A stretch of DNA of 64,000 nucleotides from Eubacterium limosum (GTDB lineage: Bacteria > Bacillota > Clostridia > Eubacteriales > Eubacteriaceae): NCBI RefSeq assembly GCF_000807675.2, contig NZ_CP019962.1, forward strand, positions 1,736,001-1,800,000, read 5' to 3'. How positions within the stretch are numbered: the stretch's first letter is position 1; each line of letters begins with the position of its first letter. A program made the position numbers and the translations under genes. The notes beneath the pieces are model-generated. The model ran no database searches. It had not been told where the DNA came from and was given only the letters and a program-made list of their open reading frames with translations. Below are positions 8,216 through 16,364 of the stretch, piece after piece.

Positions 8216-9619
8216 ATGAGATTAAAGTTTAATTTTGCAGAAAAGGAAGAACTCGATAAAATTCATGAAGCGACGCTGGATGTTTTAAAAAATGTCGGTG
8301 TGAATTTTCATGAAGAAGAGGCCCTTCAAATTTTCAGGGAGCATGGCGCCAGGGTAAGCGGCAATACCGTTTTTATCGAAGCGGACATGCTTGAAACTGC
8401 CCTGTCGACCGCCCCTGCTCAGTTCGAGTGGAAAGGGCGGGAGAGAAGCGTTGTCATCGGCGGCGGAGACAGTGTGTCGGTTCCTTGCTATGGGCCTATA
8501 TACCGTCTGAAAAAAGGAAAAATTGAGGATATTGTGCTTCAGGACTTCGTGGATGTGACAAAGCTGCACGAAAGCAGCAGCGTATTGGACACCGGAAACC
8601 CAAATGTGATGGAACCAGTGGCGATACCAAAGGAAATCCGGCGCAGCTATCAGATGGCAACCGCTCTAAAATATCATACCAAACCGGTCATGGGAATGGT
8701 TGATGGTAAGAAGGCTGCTGAGATGAGCATCCGGATGGCTCAGGATTTTTATGATGTACATGACCAGACGCCGGTTGTCGCGGGGCTGATCAATGTGATG
8801 TCTCCCCTGGGGATCAGCACGGCCATGTGCGAAGCGTTGATTGCCTATGCGAGAGCTGGACAGCCTGTAGTGGTTGCGGAAGGCGGCTTCCCGGGCGTTA
8901 CGCTGCCGCCGAGCATTGCCGGAACACTGGTATCCAACAATGCCGGTGTACTGGCCGGTATTACCCTGGCACAGCTTGTAAATCCTGGAACACCAGTTGT
9001 TTACGGACTCCCTGCCGTAAGCGGCGACCTGAAGGTAATCTCCATGGCAATCGGCGGTGCCGAAACGCCTTTGTTTGTTTATTATGCCAAGGAAATCGCC
9101 AATTACTATCATCTGCCAGTGCGGGCCGGCGGCGGACTCACAGACGCCAAAGCGGTTGATTACCAGGCTGGTAAAGAAACCGCGCTAAACCTCTTTGCAA
9201 CCTATGGCGCAGGCATTGACTTTATCATTCACGCCTGCGGTATCCTGGATACCTACAATACCATCAGCTTTGAAAAGCTGGTACTGGACGAAGAAGCAGC
9301 TTTGAGCATCAAGCGTCAGTTTAAGGGCTTTGTGGTGGATGACAAGCATATGATGGTTGAAGAAATTGCCAAGGCCGGTCCAGGGGGAAGCTACATTAAC
9401 AAACGGACACCAAAGATTTACCGAGAAGAATTCATGCTTCCTAAACTGGCGAACCGGGAAACGACACAAAACTGGCTGAAAGACGGCGCAAAGAGCGTTG
9501 AGTCTCTGGCCGCCGAAATGGTAGAAGAACGAATCGGTAATTACAAACTCCCTGAATTAGCCGATTTCCAGAAAAAAATATTAGAAAAATACATTCCGCA
9601 AGAGTGGAATGCAGACTAA
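8216..9619 (+). CDS. MttB-family corrinoid methyltransferase, non-pyrrolysine
   Basis: 467-residue MttB-superfamily protein with no in-frame stop. Family landmarks are VLKNVGVNFHEEEAL near the N-terminus, PPSIAGTLVSNNAGVLAGI in the middle, the RAGGGLTDAKAVDYQAG loop, and FIIHACGILDTYN followed by SFEKLVLDEE near residue 350. It belongs with the copies at 59 and 20904 (HxxGIL type) rather than the copy at 24812 (IHDVGYMESG type). It is the second gene of a transporter-methyltransferase operon. No corrinoid gene sits beside it; the one at 13099 is the nearest on the same strand. Confidence 0.92.
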   Translation: MRLKFNFAEKEELDKIHEATLDVLKNVGVNFHEEEALQIFREHGARVSGNTVFIEADMLETALSTAPAQFEWKGRERSVVIGGGDSVSVPCYGPIYRLKKGKIEDIVLQDFVDVTKLHESSSVLDTGNPNVMEPVAIPKEIRRSYQMATALKYHTKPVMGMVDGKKAAEMSIRMAQDFYDVHDQTPVVAGLINVMSPLGISTAMCEALIAYARAGQPVVVAEGGFPGVTLPPSIAGTLVSNNAGVLAGITLAQLVNPGTPVVYGLPAVSGDLKVISMAIGGAETPLFVYYAKEIANYYHLPVRAGGGLTDAKAVDYQAGKETALNLFATYGAGIDFIIHACGILDTYNTISFEKLVLDEEAALSIKRQFKGFVVDDKHMMVEEIAKAGPGGSYINKRTPKIYREEFMLPKLANRETTQNWLKDGAKSVESLAAEMVEERIGNYKLPELADFQKKILEKYIPQEWNAD

Positions 9620-9678
9620 AAACTTGTTTGCCTAAACGATGCTAGAAATGATTGACTCCCTCAATTTACTAGTGTAAA

Positions 9679-9708
9679 GAAGACCGCGCACCCACGGTCT
9701 TCTTTTTT
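9679..9708 (+). terminator. Intrinsic terminator after the methyltransferase gene
   Basis: GAAGACCG-N8-CGGTCTTC stem followed by six T. Confidence 0.88.
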
Positions 9709-9721
9709 GTATGCGCCCATA

Positions 9722-9760
9722 TAAAAAACGCTGCTTTCCCTAAAAGAAAACAGCGTTTTA
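9722..9760 (-). terminator. Intrinsic terminator of the ferredoxin gene
   Basis: AAAACGCTG (9725-9733) pairs with CAGCGTTTT (9751-9759); the minus-strand T-run is at its 3' side. Confidence 0.8.
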
Positions 9761-9791
9761 ATTGATCGAATTTGAAATTTTTTAGAAGTTC

Positions 9792-10187
9792 TTAGCTTTC
9801 GACAACTTCAAGGATGTCCATTGGGCATGCTTTGGCACAGATGCCGCAGGCAATACATTTGGATGGGCTGTCTTTGTCTTCAGCTTTGACAATAAGGCCG
9901 AAAGGACAAACCTCAACGCATTTACCACAGTTTGTACAAAGCTTTTTGTTGATCATGTAAACACCCTTAGGATTCTGAGAGATCGCGCCGGCTTCGCAGT
10001 TTTTAGCGCATTTGCCGCACTGTACACAGACCTTGGTTTTTAAGTCGCCATTGTCTTTTACATCAACTTTAATACAGGATAAATCATGACCATAGGCTCT
10101 GTCTTTATAGAAAGCGGTTGAGCAAGCCCATTCACAGGCCAGACAATTCATACAGAGTGACTGATCGGTTACTTTAAGTTTTTTCAT
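9792..10187 (-). CDS. Polyferredoxin-like protein with four [4Fe-4S] motifs
   Basis: 131-residue iron-sulfur protein with 16 cysteines in four clusters: CMNCLACEWAC, CVQCGKCAKNC, CTNCGKCVEVCP and CIACGICAKACP. The arrangement resembles CooF/HycB-type electron-transfer subunits. It is monocistronic, with a terminator downstream and a consensus housekeeping promoter upstream. Among corrinoid methyltransferases a low-potential electron carrier could feed reactivation of oxidised Co(II) corrinoid, or it may serve general acetogen redox metabolism. Family is certain; partner is unknown. Confidence 0.92.
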   Translation of the reverse strand: MKKLKVTDQSLCMNCLACEWACSTAFYKDRAYGHDLSCIKVDVKDNGDLKTKVCVQCGKCAKNCEAGAISQNPKGVYMINKKLCTNCGKCVEVCPFGLIVKAEDKDSPSKCIACGICAKACPMDILEVVES

Positions 10188-10265
10188 AATGATGATACTC
10201 CTTCTCTCGGACCTTTGAGCTTGCAGCCTACAAAGAATCCGTTCCCCAATATTTGTTCTACCTTA

Positions 10266-10294
10266 ATTCTAACGAGAATGATTTCAATTGTCAA
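10266..10294 (-). promoter_or_regulatory. Housekeeping promoter of the ferredoxin gene, with a possible Fur-like site
   Basis: Minus strand TTGACA (10294-10289), 17-base spacer, TAGAAT (10271-10266). The spacer carries an imperfect 7-1-7 dyad (TTGAAAT-C-ATTCTCG) similar to Fur boxes, about 10 of 14 consensus positions. Iron control would suit a polyferredoxin but is only suggested. Confidence 0.65.
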
Positions 10295-10501
10295 CAACAA
10301 ATCATTCCATATTTTGGAGTATTTTTTGGATGAATCGGGCAGGCTTGTCCCCAAAAGAGGGCTAAATTTTACTCTATCGTATAAAACAGAATGGAATGAT
10401 AGGGAAGCCTTAGAATTTTTAATAAAAACAGCGCCGTTTTTTGTACTTTTTATCGGAAGATAAGCCTTCTTTTTTGGTCAATTTTCAAAAGATGATAAGT
10501 G

Positions 10502-10537
10502 GTGCAAAAAAATATGCATATGCAAAAACCGATTACA
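10502..10537. promoter_or_regulatory. Candidate activator sites upstream of the sigma-54 promoter at 10734
   Basis: GTGCA-N8-TGCA at 10502-10518 and TGCAAAAACCGATTACA at 10521-10537 recur near the divergent promoters at 2465/2803. Another AGCA-N8-TGCA lies near 10613. The remainder of 10300-10730 is A/T-rich; no convincing gene is visible. Confidence 0.4.
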
Positions 10538-10733
10538 CATTTTTGGAAAAGGCTTAAAATCGCCATAAAATAACGGTTTTTTTAGAAAATGAGCTTGATT
10601 CCTTCAAAAAGAGCAAAAAAATTTGCAGTTTAAATTTTTGGTAAAAATCCTTTTGACTGATGAGGAACTCCAGAAAATGGCTTTAACAGGCTTTTTACAA
10701 AAAAAGTGATCATCTTTCCAGGTGCTTTTAAAT

Positions 10734-10751
10734 TTGGCACGCATATTGCGT
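10734..10751 (+). promoter_or_regulatory. Sigma-54 (RpoN) promoter for the dehydrogenase-PanB-corrinoid operon
   Basis: TTGGCACGCATATTGCGT is a near-perfect TGGCACG-N4-TTGC element with GG at 10736 and GC at 10748. It is about 75 bases upstream of the start at 10824. Confidence 0.9.
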
Positions 10752-10823
10752 TATATAATGGCATCACACAAATTAAAAAAGTAAAAGAAAATCCAAAGGA
10801 ACAAAAAAAGGAGAATGAAAACA

Positions 10824-12038
10824 ATGGCAGATATGAGTTATTTAAAAGACAAACCAATCGCGGTATTGGGCGCAGGCGGTGTTGGTAAAGCAATCGCAGG
10901 GGACTGTGCTTTAGGCGGCGCAAAAGTAAGAATTTGCGACATGGAACCCTTCGCACAGAAAACATTGATGAATGTTGACAAAGTTGGGATCAAATTCTAC
11001 GGTGAACAGTGTAACCTCTACGGTTTCGAACGTGAAGGCTTTGCTAAAATGGACAAAGTAACAACAGACGTAGCAGAAGCTGTTAAAGGCGCAGGTATCA
11101 TCGTTGTTGCAACACCGACCTTCGGTCACAAACCATTCTTTGAAAAATTAATCCCATGTCTGGAAGACGGACAGGTTATCCACATCTTCCCAGATAACTA
11201 TGGTTCTTTAATCTTACGCAAAATGATGCGTGAAGCTGGCTGCACAGCAAAAGTTATCATCGGCGGCTGGTCTTCCTCTACATACGGCAGTCGTGTTGAT
11301 ATGCCTGGTGGTGTTATCACACACAAAATCAGAGTATACTACCGTGCGATCACCCTGCGTGGTGCTGCAATGCCGGCAACAGATACAGAAGCTTTCATCG
11401 AAAGCTCCAAATATTTACCATCTATGGACGCTGTAACCAACGGCGACGGCGCAGTAGCAGGTGATACTGTATTAGATACTGGTTTCTCTAACGTTAACCC
11501 TGTACTTCACTGCCCAGGCGCAATCCTCGGTGTATCCACAATGGAAAACTTCGGAACCATCTTCGGCGAAGACAAATATAAATTCTCGATCTACTCTCAC
11601 GCATACTGTCCATCCATTTCTCAGGTTCAGTACACTTTCTATGAAGAAGAATGTACCTTAGCTGAAAAACTGGGCGTTGGCATTCAGCCATACGAAAAAG
11701 AACACTTCTTCTCACGTGAAAATGTTCTTGGCCAGGAATACATGGGACTGGATTACTTAATTCCATTCGACAAACAGGATCCAATCCAGTACGGCACCGG
11801 CCCCTTCGACATGAACAACCGCTATATCACTGAAGATATTCCAGTTGGCTGCTATGTATACCAGCAGTTAGGTGATGTCTTAGGCGTAGAAACACCCGTT
11901 GTTGACTCTATGATTAACCTGGCTAACGCTATCCACGGCAGAGACTTAACCGAAAACGGCTATACTTTAGAATACCTGGGTATTGACGGCATGTCGGTTG
12001 AAGAATTAAATACCTACTTAAGAACAGGCGAAAAATAA
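10824..12038 (+). CDS. Octopine/nopaline dehydrogenase-family NAD(P)-dependent oxidoreductase
   Basis: 404-residue protein with an N-terminal Rossmann fold (GAGGVG at residues 16-21) and a C-terminal helical domain containing NPVLHCPGAILG, matching the Asn/His catalytic region of the opine dehydrogenase/ketopantoate reductase superfamily. Members oxidise or form N-(carboxyalkyl) amino acids or reduce 2-keto acids. The ATG at 10824 is preferred because GGAG lies ten bases upstream; the ATG at 10815 directly abuts that site. It is first in a sigma-54-driven operon with a PanB homologue and a corrinoid protein, a setting unlike ordinary opine synthesis. Substrate unknown. Confidence 0.82.
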   Translation: MADMSYLKDKPIAVLGAGGVGKAIAGDCALGGAKVRICDMEPFAQKTLMNVDKVGIKFYGEQCNLYGFEREGFAKMDKVTTDVAEAVKGAGIIVVATPTFGHKPFFEKLIPCLEDGQVIHIFPDNYGSLILRKMMREAGCTAKVIIGGWSSSTYGSRVDMPGGVITHKIRVYYRAITLRGAAMPATDTEAFIESSKYLPSMDAVTNGDGAVAGDTVLDTGFSNVNPVLHCPGAILGVSTMENFGTIFGEDKYKFSIYSHAYCPSISQVQYTFYEEECTLAEKLGVGIQPYEKEHFFSRENVLGQEYMGLDYLIPFDKQDPIQYGTGPFDMNNRYITEDIPVGCYVYQQLGDVLGVETPVVDSMINLANAIHGRDLTENGYTLEYLGIDGMSVEELNTYLRTGEK

Positions 12039-12084
12039 ATTTCCTCATTAAATTTACATCATAAATAAACCTTATTTAGAATAC

Positions 12085-12104
12085 CGGACAGCTCCGGCTG
12101 TCCG
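12085..12104 (+). other. Intercistronic hairpin
   Basis: CGGACAGC-tccg-GCTGTCCG perfect stem in the 170-base gap between the dehydrogenase and panB-like genes. It is followed by a C-run and only a weak T-stretch, so partial termination or RNA processing is possible. Confidence 0.6.
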
Positions 12105-12208
12105 CCCCCCTCTTGTTTTTGAAAATAAATAAAAAGAAATGTTATATACCGGAAAATTTTGAGAGCTTTGGGAAATATGTGAGACTCAAAAAATAAAAGG
12201 AGACTATC

Positions 12209-13060
12209 GTGAAAAGAAGTATTATCGATTTTAGAAGAATGGCCGCTGAAGGCGAAAAAATTGTTTATTTGACAGGCTATGATTATCTGACTGCTAAATA
12301 TGAAGAACGTGCAGGCGTCGACATGATTTTGGTAGGGGACTCTCTGGGTATGGTTACCCTGGGACATGAAACCACCTACCCTGTAACCATGGATGATATG
12401 ATCGCACACTGTTCTGCTGTAAGACGCGGCGCACCGAATACTTTTATTGTTGGGGACATGCCTTACATGTCTTACCAGATTTCGGATGAAGAAGCTGTTT
12501 TCAATGCTGGCCGCTTCACCAAGGAATCTCTGGTAGACGCCATCAAATTAGAAGGCGGCACCGACTCTGTATGTGAAAGAATCAAAGCCATTGCGGATGT
12601 TGGTATTTTAGTCATGGGCCATATTGGCCTGACACCTCAATTTGCAGCTCAGATGGGCGGCTATAAAGCTCAGGGCAAGAGCGCAGACGCTGCCATCGAA
12701 CTGGTTAAGCAGGCCATGAAGATTGAAGAAGCCGGCGCGGCCTTTATCTTGGTTGAAGGTGTTCCGGCAGTTGTTGGAAAAGCCATTACTGAAAAATTAA
12801 GCATTCCTGTACTGGGGATCGGCGCTGGCTCCTACACAGATGGTCAGCTGTTGATTTACGCAGATATGGTAGGCTACTATGATGACTTCACACCGAAATT
12901 CGTTAAGAAATATGCCGATGTTGGCGGTGAATTGTTAAAAGGCTTTACAGCATACTGCGAAGAAGTCAGAAGTGGTGCTTTCCCGGATGACTCCAAACAC
13001 GCCTATGTTATCGCTGATGAAGAAGCAGCTGAACTCGAAAAATTATTAAAAGAAATCTAA
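12209..13060 (+). CDS. panB: Ketopantoate hydroxymethyltransferase (PanB) homologue
   Basis: 283-residue protein matching 3-methyl-2-oxobutanoate hydroxymethyltransferase, which transfers the C1 unit of 5,10-methylene-THF to 2-ketoisovalerate. Expected metal and catalytic residues are present: D44 in VGDSLGM, D83 in GDMPYMSY, K113/E115 in IKLEGG, E183 in LVEGVP, and the GIGAG loop. The GTG start has AAAAGGAG eight bases upstream. It lies between an opine/ketopantoate-reductase-superfamily enzyme and a corrinoid protein under a sigma-54 promoter, with no panC or panD. It may therefore act catabolically, splitting a hydroxymethyl group to methylene-THF, or on a different 2-keto acid. That role is an inference. 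Confidence 0.88.
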   Translation: MKRSIIDFRRMAAEGEKIVYLTGYDYLTAKYEERAGVDMILVGDSLGMVTLGHETTYPVTMDDMIAHCSAVRRGAPNTFIVGDMPYMSYQISDEEAVFNAGRFTKESLVDAIKLEGGTDSVCERIKAIADVGILVMGHIGLTPQFAAQMGGYKAQGKSADAAIELVKQAMKIEEAGAAFILVEGVPAVVGKAITEKLSIPVLGIGAGSYTDGQLLIYADMVGYYDDFTPKFVKKYADVGGELLKGFTAYCEEVRSGAFPDDSKHAYVIADEEAAELEKLLKEI

Positions 13061-13098
13061 ATCATTGGGAAATTGATTGAGAAAAATAGGAGAAAATT

Positions 13099-13725
13099 AT
13101 GAGTACTTTAGCAAATCTTGGGGAACTGGTTGTAGCCGGTAACGAGAGTGGCGTTGTAGAAGCAGTCAACGCCATGGTTGCTGACAAAGCAGATCCAGTT
13201 GCGATTATCAACGAAGGATTATTAAGCGGCATGAACATCGTCGGCGAAAAATTTAAAAACGGCGAAATGTTTGTTCCAGAAGTATTAATGGCAGCTCGTG
13301 CCATGAACGCGGGTATGGCCATTGTTAAACCATTGATCGCGGATACCGATCTTCCGACACTTGGCACCATTGTTATCGGAACCGTTAAGGGTGACCTCCA
13401 TGACATTGGTAAAAACCTGGTTGTGATGATGTTAGAAAGCGCTGGCTTCAAAATTGTTGACCTTGGCGTCGATGCTAAACCAGATGACTTTATCAATGCT
13501 GCAAAAGAAAACAATGCGGATATCGTCGCAATGTCTGCCATGCTGACAACCACCATGACGGTTATGGAAGAGGTTATCAACGGCTGCAAAGATGCCGGTG
13601 TGGATGCCTGCTACCTGGTAGGCGGCGCTCCATTAACCCCTGTGTTCAGCGAAAAAATCGGCGCGACCTACGCTGCCGAAGCTTCCCAGGCCGTAGAAAC
13701 CGCTAAACAGATGGTTACCGCTTAA
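13099..13725 (+). CDS. Methyltransferase corrinoid protein (MttC/MtbC family)
   Basis: 208-residue carrier that receives the methyl group on cobalt from a substrate-specific methyltransferase. An N-terminal helical cap (about 1-85, with GEKFKNGEMFVPE) precedes the Rossmann-like B12 domain. The cobalt-ligand motif DLHDIG follows GTVKG, then SAMLTTT and the GGAPLT segment. AGGAG lies six bases before the ATG. It is about 80% identical by eye with the copy at 22511. It is last in the sigma-54 operon starting at 10734 and ends in a terminator. Its partner could be the methyltransferase at 8216 or another in trans. Confidence 0.95.
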   Translation: MSTLANLGELVVAGNESGVVEAVNAMVADKADPVAIINEGLLSGMNIVGEKFKNGEMFVPEVLMAARAMNAGMAIVKPLIADTDLPTLGTIVIGTVKGDLHDIGKNLVVMMLESAGFKIVDLGVDAKPDDFINAAKENNADIVAMSAMLTTTMTVMEEVINGCKDAGVDACYLVGGAPLTPVFSEKIGATYAAEASQAVETAKQMVTA

Positions 13726-13767
13726 GAAAAAACTGATTCGTTATATACCCTTCTAAAAATATATAAT

Positions 13768-13806
13768 AGCCCTTTGGATCGTTGGTCACAATCCAGAGGG
13801 CTTTTT
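13768..13806 (+). terminator. Intrinsic terminator after the corrinoid protein gene
   Basis: AGCCCTTTGGAT (13768-13779) pairs with ATCCAGAGGGCT (13791-13802), followed by TTTTT. It separates the PanB operon from the aconitase X operon. Confidence 0.85.
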
Positions 13807-13858
13807 AGCAAGTAAATAAGAAAGGCATTCTGTCATAGAATGAGGGATAGAAAAGGAA

Positions 13859-15151
13859 ATGGTCAAGCTGACCGAATATGAACAGGAAATGCTTTCGGGC
13901 GTCCACGGAGCGCTCAAACAGCAGGCGATAAAAAAAGTGGTGGAATACGCCAATGTACTGGGCGCGGAGGAGCTGTGTGAAGTGACAATGGCCCATGTCT
14001 TCTGCGGCGCGCATGATTATCTGAGCGCTGCCGGAAGTGACGATATTGAGGAAACTATCGCTCAGATGCAGTTTTGTACCGATGAGAAGTTGCCAAAGGA
14101 TCACTATGTGTGCTACTGCCAGTCCGACTGCGGGCCCATGGACAGCACCCGTTATGCCGAGATGGGTGTGAGCAGTGCAGAAGGTGAAAAGAACCAGGAA
14201 TATCTGGATTATTACAGAGACCGCGGCGTCAATATGGTCGGAACCTGTGTCCCGTATATGTGTGGCTTTATACCGCTTCGGGGGGAGCACTATGTCAGCA
14301 GTGAATCTCATGCGGTAACGCTGATGAACTCGCTGTGGGGTGCCTGCGGCAATTCAGACGGACTCGAAGCAGGGTTCTGGGCAGCAGCCTGCGGACGTAC
14401 GCCAAAATGGGGAAACCACATTATGGAAAACCGCAAGGGTACCCATGTTTTCAATGTAAAGTGTCGAATAAAATCAAGCATGGATTGGGATCTTTTAGGT
14501 TATTCCATTGGCAGAAAGCTTCCAACACATGCGATTCCTGTCGTTAACGGACTCCAGGATCGTCCGAGTATTTTTAATGTAAAATACTTTTTTGCGGCCA
14601 TGGCAACCACTGCGGGCCCTGAAATGTGTCATCTTGTGGGCATTTCACCGGAAGCGGTAACGCTTGACATGGCTTTGGGTGGAAATAAACCTCAGGCTGT
14701 TATCGAAATTACCGACAAAGATTTGAAAGAATCCTGTGCGATTCTGAATGGATATAAAACAGGAAGATCTCCCATCGACTATATCAGCCTGGGATGCCCG
14801 CATTACAGTATTGAAGAGCTTCGCAACATTGCAGGACTTTTAGAAGGAAAGAAAGTTGCAGATCACACAGTTCTGCATGTCTGGACAGCACCGCCGATCA
14901 AGGAAACAGCAGACCGGTGCGGCTACACCAAAATCATTGAAGACTCCGGCGCCATTATGCTGACCAGTAGTTGCCCGCTGACTAGTGGAAAAATGCCTGA
15001 GGGGGCCAGAAATATTGGGTTTGACTCGGCTAAACAGGCGCACTATATTGCGCCGGGTACTGAAGCAGATGTCTTTTACGGAAGCCTCGAGGACTGCCTT
15101 GAGAGCGCAGTCAGCGGATACTGGGAGGTTAAGGAATGGGAAGAAAAATAA
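13859..15151 (+). CDS. Aconitase X catalytic (large) subunit
   Basis: 430-residue protein of the AcnX large-domain family (formerly DUF521). Characterised bacterial members are cis-3-hydroxy-L-proline dehydratases; archaeal ones dehydrate phosphomevalonate. Visible family segments are the N-terminal LTEYEQEMLSG, LRGEHYVSSESHAVT, GISPEAVTLDMALGG, YISLGCPHYSIEEL and a C-terminal SSCPLTSG, with cysteines suited to binding an iron-sulfur cluster. It overlaps the small-subunit gene by 16 bases, so subunits are separate, not fused. With racemase-like and exporter genes it forms an operon; a proline-derived substrate is plausible but unproven. Confidence 0.88.
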   Translation: MVKLTEYEQEMLSGVHGALKQQAIKKVVEYANVLGAEELCEVTMAHVFCGAHDYLSAAGSDDIEETIAQMQFCTDEKLPKDHYVCYCQSDCGPMDSTRYAEMGVSSAEGEKNQEYLDYYRDRGVNMVGTCVPYMCGFIPLRGEHYVSSESHAVTLMNSLWGACGNSDGLEAGFWAAACGRTPKWGNHIMENRKGTHVFNVKCRIKSSMDWDLLGYSIGRKLPTHAIPVVNGLQDRPSIFNVKYFFAAMATTAGPEMCHLVGISPEAVTLDMALGGNKPQAVIEITDKDLKESCAILNGYKTGRSPIDYISLGCPHYSIEELRNIAGLLEGKKVADHTVLHVWTAPPIKETADRCGYTKIIEDSGAIMLTSSCPLTSGKMPEGARNIGFDSAKQAHYIAPGTEADVFYGSLEDCLESAVSGYWEVKEWEEK

Positions 15152-15564
15152 AAGGTCGCGGCGCTGTTGGCGGAATCGCCAAAGGGTTTGCCATGGTAAG
15201 CGAGGAGACGATTCAGGGCTGGTCGGGCATTGATGAAGAAACCGGCTTGATTATGGAAATCGGTCACCCCTTTGAGGGCAAAAGTATCATCGGTTCGATT
15301 TTAATCATATCAGGCGGAAAAGGTTCAAATGGCTGGTCTTGTCATTTCCATGCAGCTAAAATGAGTGGTAAGGCGCCGGCAGGAATGGTTTTCCCGAAGA
15401 TTGATTCACGAACCGGTGTGGCCGCAGTGGTGACCGGCGTACCAACCGTAACCGATCTGGAAGAAAATGTCTTTGAACTGGTAAAAACAGGCGACTATGT
15501 ATTGGTAAACGGTGACGAAGGCTACATTGAGATTTTAGAATCAGGAGAAGAAGCAAATGGATGA
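15136..15564 (+). CDS. Aconitase X swivel (small) subunit
   Basis: 142-residue DUF126-type domain that caps the active site of the large aconitase X subunit. The start overlaps the large-subunit end; AAGGA precedes the ATG. Typical features are GRGAVGGIAKGFAMVSEE, an ISGGKGSNG loop, and PKIDSRTGVAAVVTGVPTV. Its last eight bases overlap the next gene, indicating translational coupling. Confidence 0.88.
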   Translation: MGRKIKGRGAVGGIAKGFAMVSEETIQGWSGIDEETGLIMEIGHPFEGKSIIGSILIISGGKGSNGWSCHFHAAKMSGKAPAGMVFPKIDSRTGVAAVVTGVPTVTDLEENVFELVKTGDYVLVNGDEGYIEILESGEEANG

Positions 15565-16345
15565 AATTGTACGCAATTATGGTTATCTGGGCGATAAGGA
15601 AGACCTGGATCAGCATTTTTATGTGACAAAGGGACAATGGGTCGCAGGGTATACGGTTGGAATCATGCTGCTGGACGTCCACTATCCGTTGCTTCCCGGA
15701 AATGTGGTCAATGCCAGCACCTACAGCTATCCGGTACGGCATGCCTGGGTACCGGGCGCTGACCAGAACAGAATGCACAGCGGAGATAAAAGCCTTTTGC
15801 CAGAGCTGATTAAAACAGCCAGACAGCTGGAGCTGGAAGGCTGCCGCGCCATCTGCGGCGCATGCGGCTATTTTGGGCATTTTCAGAAAAAGGTGGCTGA
15901 GGCACTGGATATTCCAGTTTACCTATCCAGCGTGATTCAGGCGTCATGGATTGCGGCAGGGCTTAAAAGCAGCCAGAAAATTGGTGTTTTATGCGCGGAT
16001 GGCAAGAATCTGACCAGAGAATTATTTGCAGAATGCAGCGTTTCGGAAGAAATCTTCAACCGGTGCGTGATTAAATCCGCGGGAAAGCTTCCAGAGTTCT
16101 CGGCCTTTATGGAGCGCCGCGGCCATTTTGACAATGCCGCTGTCCGTGAGGAACTCAAAGGGCTGGTTCGGGAAATTTTAGATGAGAATGAAAATGTTGG
16201 CGCCATTCTTTTGGAATGCAGTGATATGCCGCCTTATTCTGCGGCAATTCAGGCGGAGTTTAACCTGCCGGTATTTGATTTTATCACAATGATCAACTTT
16301 GTGCACAATGCGGTTGCCCAAAAGCCTTATTATGGCTTTATGTAA
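15557..16345 (+). CDS. Aspartate/glutamate racemase-superfamily protein
   Basis: 262-residue paralogue of 1624-2403. The expected catalytic cysteines are C103 in GACGYFGH and C221 in LLECSDMPPY. It overlaps the aconitase X small-subunit gene by eight bases. In this operon it could interconvert stereoisomers of an amino or hydroxy acid before or after aconitase X dehydration. No specific reaction can be assigned. Confidence 0.82.
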   Translation: MDEIVRNYGYLGDKEDLDQHFYVTKGQWVAGYTVGIMLLDVHYPLLPGNVVNASTYSYPVRHAWVPGADQNRMHSGDKSLLPELIKTARQLELEGCRAICGACGYFGHFQKKVAEALDIPVYLSSVIQASWIAAGLKSSQKIGVLCADGKNLTRELFAECSVSEEIFNRCVIKSAGKLPEFSAFMERRGHFDNAAVREELKGLVREILDENENVGAILLECSDMPPYSAAIQAEFNLPVFDFITMINFVHNAVAQKPYYGFM

Positions 16346-16364
16346 AAATGGAAGTGATGCTGGT

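Noticed and set aside
10271-10294. Definite Fur box at the ferredoxin promoter
   Set aside because: Only about 10 of 14 consensus positions match in A/T-rich DNA; kept as a remark, not a feature of its own.
10215-10463. 82-residue open frame upstream of the dehydrogenase operon
   Set aside because: It overlaps the ferredoxin promoter, has no ribosome binding site and A/T-driven composition.
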